NCBI GenBank assembly: GCA_902800435.1
Contig: CADCEQ010000005.1
Location: forward strand, 21,194 to 85,193
DNA length: 64,000 bases
Source: an uncultured Prevotellaceae bacterium
Lineage (GTDB): Bacteria; Bacteroidota; Bacteroidia; Bacteroidales; Bacteroidaceae
Direction: 5' to 3'
Part shown: positions 61,222 to 64,000 of the stretch, one piece after another
Position numbering within the stretch: position 1 is the first letter of the stretch
How the letters are laid out: each line of letters begins with the position of its first letter
Notes under the pieces: model-generated
Databases searched by the model: none
Told to the model about the DNA's origin: nothing
Seen by the model: the letters and a program-made list of their open reading frames with translations, nothing else
Program-made: the position numbers and the translations under genes

Positions 61222-62643
61222 ATGAAGAAGAACGCGAAGAAGTACAGGTGTTTAGGTTCCCTAGCCTTGCTGGGACTCATGATGCTGGCTGCCTGTGACG
61301 GCCCTAAGACTGCCGGCGGCGGTGACGAAGAAGAAGGGTATAACCCTCAGGATGCCCTGACGTTCGGACTGGTGGGCGATGTCAAGGAGGTGCGCCTTTC
61401 GGTGGCTAAACGTTCCAACCTGCTGCCTGGCGAAGACCCGTGGGTAGAGGACGACGAACTGCTGATGACCTTCGACGAACGCGGCCGCATCACCCTCGAC
61501 CCCTATGGCAACGTGTATGTCTACGACGAGAAGGGCAGACTCGTCAAGGGCCTTTCAAAAAAGACAACGTTGACACGCGACGATGAGGGGCGTCTGGGCA
61601 ATTACGACAACGAACAGGGCTTGAACGACCGCGACATGCGCCACTTCACCTTCACACACGACGCAAAAGGGCGCCGGCTGACGGTGGAGCAGATTTACTG
61701 GGAGGCCATTACCACCGACTCGATGGTCTACGAGGGCAGCAAGGTCTACCCTGCGAAGACGATTACCAAAGGCCAGGCCGAAGCCGAGACCTACAAGGTG
61801 ACGACCACCTATAAATATGTTAAGACCGACGCCCACGGCAACTGGACGGAGCGCTACTGCTATTATACGGCGAAAGGCATGATTGCCGACGACGAGACCA
61901 CCCGCTCTACCGATAAGGGCGAGAGTCTCGAGCGCCGCAAAATCATCTACTACTCCGACGATCCAGAGGAGACAGAGGCCGACGAGGAAGAAGTTCCCAC
62001 CGACGTGGCCGGTACTACTGCTACCGACGTGCGCGCCTTCGGCTTCTTAGGGCCCGTTGAGGAGTCGTTCTGCAATATGTACGAAGCCGATGACATCGAT
62101 GCCGACGAGCTGGAGAAGGGCGAGCCCGTCAACAGCAACGACAGCGAGCAGGGCTACTCCTTCAGCGCCGACGGTCAGATTCTTACCGACCCTTACGGTG
62201 GCGTCTATGAATACGACAACAGTGGCCGCTTCGTCAAGGGCATCACCGAGAAATCAGTCATGCGCCGCGATGCCAAGGGGCGCGTCGTCTACTACTTGCA
62301 GCAGAATGACGAGGACGACGATGCCCGCTTTGAGAACAAGTTCACCTACGACGACCAGGGCCGACTTATAAAGGTCGAGCGCACGTTCTGGGAGTCGTCC
62401 TCCGTCGAGGAGTTTTCCTACGAGGGCGACAACATCTACCCCTCAAGCCGCGAATACAGCAGCGAAGAGGAGGGTACGTCGATAGAATCGAGGACCGAAT
62501 ACCGCTATACGAAATTCGACGACAAGGGCAACTGGACCAGGCGCGAACAGCGCTACCGCGGCAGCACCGCCGAGGGCGGCGAGTTGAGCCGCACCTCCTG
62601 GCGGGGCGCCATGGTCGTGGAACGGGAAATCAAATACTATTAA
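61222..62643 (+). CDS. Lipoprotein of two duplicated halves (YD/RHS-like)
   Basis: 473 residues with lipobox MLAAC (Cys25). The body is two homologous halves, about 47-245 and 270-473. Each has FGLVGDV or FGFLGPV, then DPYGNVYVYDEKGRLVKG / DPYGGVYEYDNSGRFVKG, then an RRDAKGR or DDEGR turn, FTFTHDAKGR / FTYDDQGR, and a TEY-RYTKFDDKGNWT-like block. The D-x-x-G-R turns recall YD/RHS-type beta repeats. A very acidic linker joins the halves. The promoter is at 61169-61176, with a 45-base leader. Function unknown; expected at the outer membrane or surface. Confidence 0.82.
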   Translation: MKKNAKKYRCLGSLALLGLMMLAACDGPKTAGGGDEEEGYNPQDALTFGLVGDVKEVRLSVAKRSNLLPGEDPWVEDDELLMTFDERGRITLDPYGNVYVYDEKGRLVKGLSKKTTLTRDDEGRLGNYDNEQGLNDRDMRHFTFTHDAKGRRLTVEQIYWEAITTDSMVYEGSKVYPAKTITKGQAEAETYKVTTTYKYVKTDAHGNWTERYCYYTAKGMIADDETTRSTDKGESLERRKIIYYSDDPEETEADEEEVPTDVAGTTATDVRAFGFLGPVEESFCNMYEADDIDADELEKGEPVNSNDSEQGYSFSADGQILTDPYGGVYEYDNSGRFVKGITEKSVMRRDAKGRVVYYLQQNDEDDDARFENKFTYDDQGRLIKVERTFWESSSVEEFSYEGDNIYPSSREYSSEEEGTSIESRTEYRYTKFDDKGNWTRREQRYRGSTAEGGELSRTSWRGAMVVEREIKYY

Positions 62644-62652
62644 CTCAGCGAC

Positions 62653-63807
62653 TTACTCGAAAATCTTCTGGGCAAACATCGTGAGGTAGATGCGCCAGTT
62701 GCGCCAGATGTGGCCACCGTCGTTCTCGTAGTACTCGTAAGGGTACTTATGATCATCGAGATACTTGCGCAGCTCGCTGTTCATCTGCAGCAGGAAGTCC
62801 TCCTTGCCGATGGCAATCCAGAAGAGGCGGGGTTTCGAGGCGAAGAGGCGCTTCATCTGCTCGTCAAACTTCGCGTCGTTACGCTGCATGCGGGCTGCTG
62901 CCGACTGCAGGCCGTAGTAGTCGAACGTCTCAGGATAGAGGCGTGAGATGCCGAAGGTGTGGCCGCCGCCCATCGACAGGCCGGTCACGGCACGTCCCGA
63001 CCGCTTGCGGATGGTTTTGTAGTGGCTGTCCACGAAGTTGACGATATCCATGAAACTCTCCTCCATCGATGCCTTGGCGCCACGCTGGTTGAAGGCGTTG
63101 CCGTCGGGCGTGTACATGCCCTCGTGCCACCAGCCCGGGGCGGCGTTGCACGTCGGGTTGCCGTTAGGCATCACCACAATCATCGGCACGGCCTTGCCCT
63201 CGGCAATAAGGTTGTCCATTATCTGCGAGGCACGGCCGAGGTCGCCCCAAGCCGTCTCGTCACCGCCGTGACCGTGGAGCAGGTACATCACGGGGAACTC
63301 CTTTTTGCCGTCGTAGGCAGCGGGCAGGTAGACCGTCATGCGGCGCTGCTGACCGAGCGTCGGACTGTCGTACCAGACGCGGGCCAATGTGCCGTGGGGC
63401 ACGTTGTTCATCTGGTAGAGGTGTCCTTTGTCATCGTTGTCCTTCGTCACGATGAAGATATTGCTCAGCGTCGAGATGTCGCGGTTCACATAGCTGTTGG
63501 CGGGGTCGACAAAGCGCTGACCGTCAACGGAGAGGCTATACGAATACAACTCCGGTGCCAGCGGTGCAGTCGTCACGGTCCATACGCCGTTGTCCTGCTT
63601 CGTCATTTCCAGGCCCTTTGAGCGAATCTGCTCGAAGTCACCCACGACACTCACCCTTGTTGCCGATGGGCTGAAGAAGTTGAATGTCACCGTACCATCG
63701 GCGTTCACCACGGGTGATTTCACGCGCGACCGCTGGCCGAGGGCCTGCTGTCCGAAACTGCTGACAACAATCATGCTGCTGCAAAGTAAAGTCAAAAGTC
63801 TTTTCAT
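62653..63807 (-). CDS. CE1-type esterase with CBM48-like N-terminal domain
   Basis: 384 residues, secreted (signal peptide ending SSFGQ). Residues about 35-120 form a CBM48/E-set-like beta domain (VTFNFFSPSATRVSVVGDF). The alpha/beta-hydrolase domain has YLLHGHGGDETAW, the nucleophile Ser278 in GLSMGG, Asp337 in IGKEDF and His366 in GGHIW, a complete triad. Relatives are feruloyl or acetylxylan esterases acting on plant cell-wall polysaccharides. The other plant-polymer enzymes in the window (GH51, PL1/CE8, SGNH esterase) fit this role. It converges with the lipoprotein gene 9 bp away. Confidence 0.9.
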   Translation of the reverse strand: MKRLLTLLCSSMIVVSSFGQQALGQRSRVKSPVVNADGTVTFNFFSPSATRVSVVGDFEQIRSKGLEMTKQDNGVWTVTTAPLAPELYSYSLSVDGQRFVDPANSYVNRDISTLSNIFIVTKDNDDKGHLYQMNNVPHGTLARVWYDSPTLGQQRRMTVYLPAAYDGKKEFPVMYLLHGHGGDETAWGDLGRASQIMDNLIAEGKAVPMIVVMPNGNPTCNAAPGWWHEGMYTPDGNAFNQRGAKASMEESFMDIVNFVDSHYKTIRKRSGRAVTGLSMGGGHTFGISRLYPETFDYYGLQSAAARMQRNDAKFDEQMKRLFASKPRLFWIAIGKEDFLLQMNSELRKYLDDHKYPYEYYENDGGHIWRNWRIYLTMFAQKIFE

Positions 63808-63851
63808 TGTCTTAATGGGTTTAGTTATTGAATCAATGTCTGTAATCTATA

Positions 63852-63885
63852 AAAGGGAACGCCTTGTTGTTAAGACATTCCCTTT
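63852..63885. other. 8-bp stem-loop in the esterase leader region
   Basis: AAAGGGAA (63852-63859) and TTCCCTTT (63878-63885) flank an 18-base loop, 45 bp upstream of the esterase ATG. No clear promoter box is seen in 63808-64000, which is otherwise AT-rich and without a gene I can support. Confidence 0.4.
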
Positions 63886-64000
63886 CCTGAATCTTTCAAA
63901 TAGTCGGGATGAGGCGCCAACATGTATTGAGACTGAAATTTATCATTTTTGTTATACTTTTACATAAATGCCTGAATTACAAGAGAAATAGAAATTAATC

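Noticed and set aside
63590..63967. A 125-codon plus-strand frame at the right edge
   Set aside because: It is opposite the esterase signal peptide and leader, with no motif or promoter.

Overview
The window comes from a Bacteroidota chromosome, most likely a Prevotella/Segatella-type Bacteroidales. Many genes have the Bacteroidetes promoter (TAnnTTTG at -7, sometimes TTTG or TTG about 19-20 bp upstream) and almost none has a Shine-Dalgarno. Families largely confined to this phylum are present (DUF4271, DUF3108 after a Big_5 lipoprotein, DUF6057 beside a PD40 lipoprotein, DUF3874/VapE). Most of the window is GC-rich with long, tightly packed genes. Two stretches are visibly AT-richer: about 24.9-26.2 kb, and the glycan genes at about 50-55.3 kb. 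I saw no rRNA, tRNA, CRISPR array or intact insertion sequence.

Layout. 1-1.75 kb: the N-terminal 518 codons of a TonB-dependent receptor behind a TPP riboswitch, so a thiamin-type importer. 1.8-8.4 kb: an M16 zinc protease, then metK, DUF4271, hemD-like, rnpA and yidD read as a tight rightward series. 8.5-16.4 kb, leftward: DUF3332, mntP, comEC-like, GNAT-like, a UPF1-type helicase, then a BlaI/BlaR1-like repressor and M56 protease pair behind two palindromic operators. 16.4-16.9 kb: non-coding, with a 30-bp-arm hairpin and in-frame tandem repeats. 16.9-24.8 kb: pyridoxal kinase, a TlpA-like lipoprotein, a 1368-residue pectate lyase/pectin methylesterase fusion, an RluA-like pseudouridine synthase and a GDSL-type carbohydrate esterase. 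24.9-28 kb: an accessory patch with an acidic orphan, a PIN toxin-antitoxin pair, and an orphan VapE-type ATPase flanked on both sides by copies of one 11-mer plus a second 22-bp repeat family.

28-46.8 kb: mainly core genes. These are a GH3-like adenylate-forming enzyme, a Big_5 lipoprotein with DUF3108, an aldo/keto reductase, a GH51 arabinofuranosidase, an ECF sigma factor with a membrane protein, a Fur-family regulator after trpS, cysS with a patatin/beta-barrel protein, and the leftward rplM-rpsI-rpsB-tsf operon that ends in a papain-like lipoprotein. Two structured non-coding stretches lie ahead of rplM and rpsB.

47-60.4 kb: a surface-glycan region. It holds a glycosyltransferase, a nucleotidyltransferase fused to a CobD/HisC-like PLP enzyme, an opine-dehydrogenase-like domain fused to LicD, an acyltransferase-3, a GT8 and a flippase. 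The last two sit at the end of a run that starts at metG and passes through DUF6057 and a CxxCH-bearing PD40 lipoprotein. The two fusion genes overlap by 4 nt and suggest an unusual phospho-linked substituent: a decarboxylated or transaminated aminoalkyl phosphate, activated with CTP, N-carboxyalkylated by the opine-type domain and transferred by LicD. This is my main candidate for an undescribed system. 60.4-64 kb: a HAD phosphatase, a lipoprotein made of two duplicated halves, and a CE1-type esterase with a CBM48-like domain.

Start codons were moved inward from the longest reading frame wherever the longer frame would begin upstream of, or inside, the -7 promoter element.
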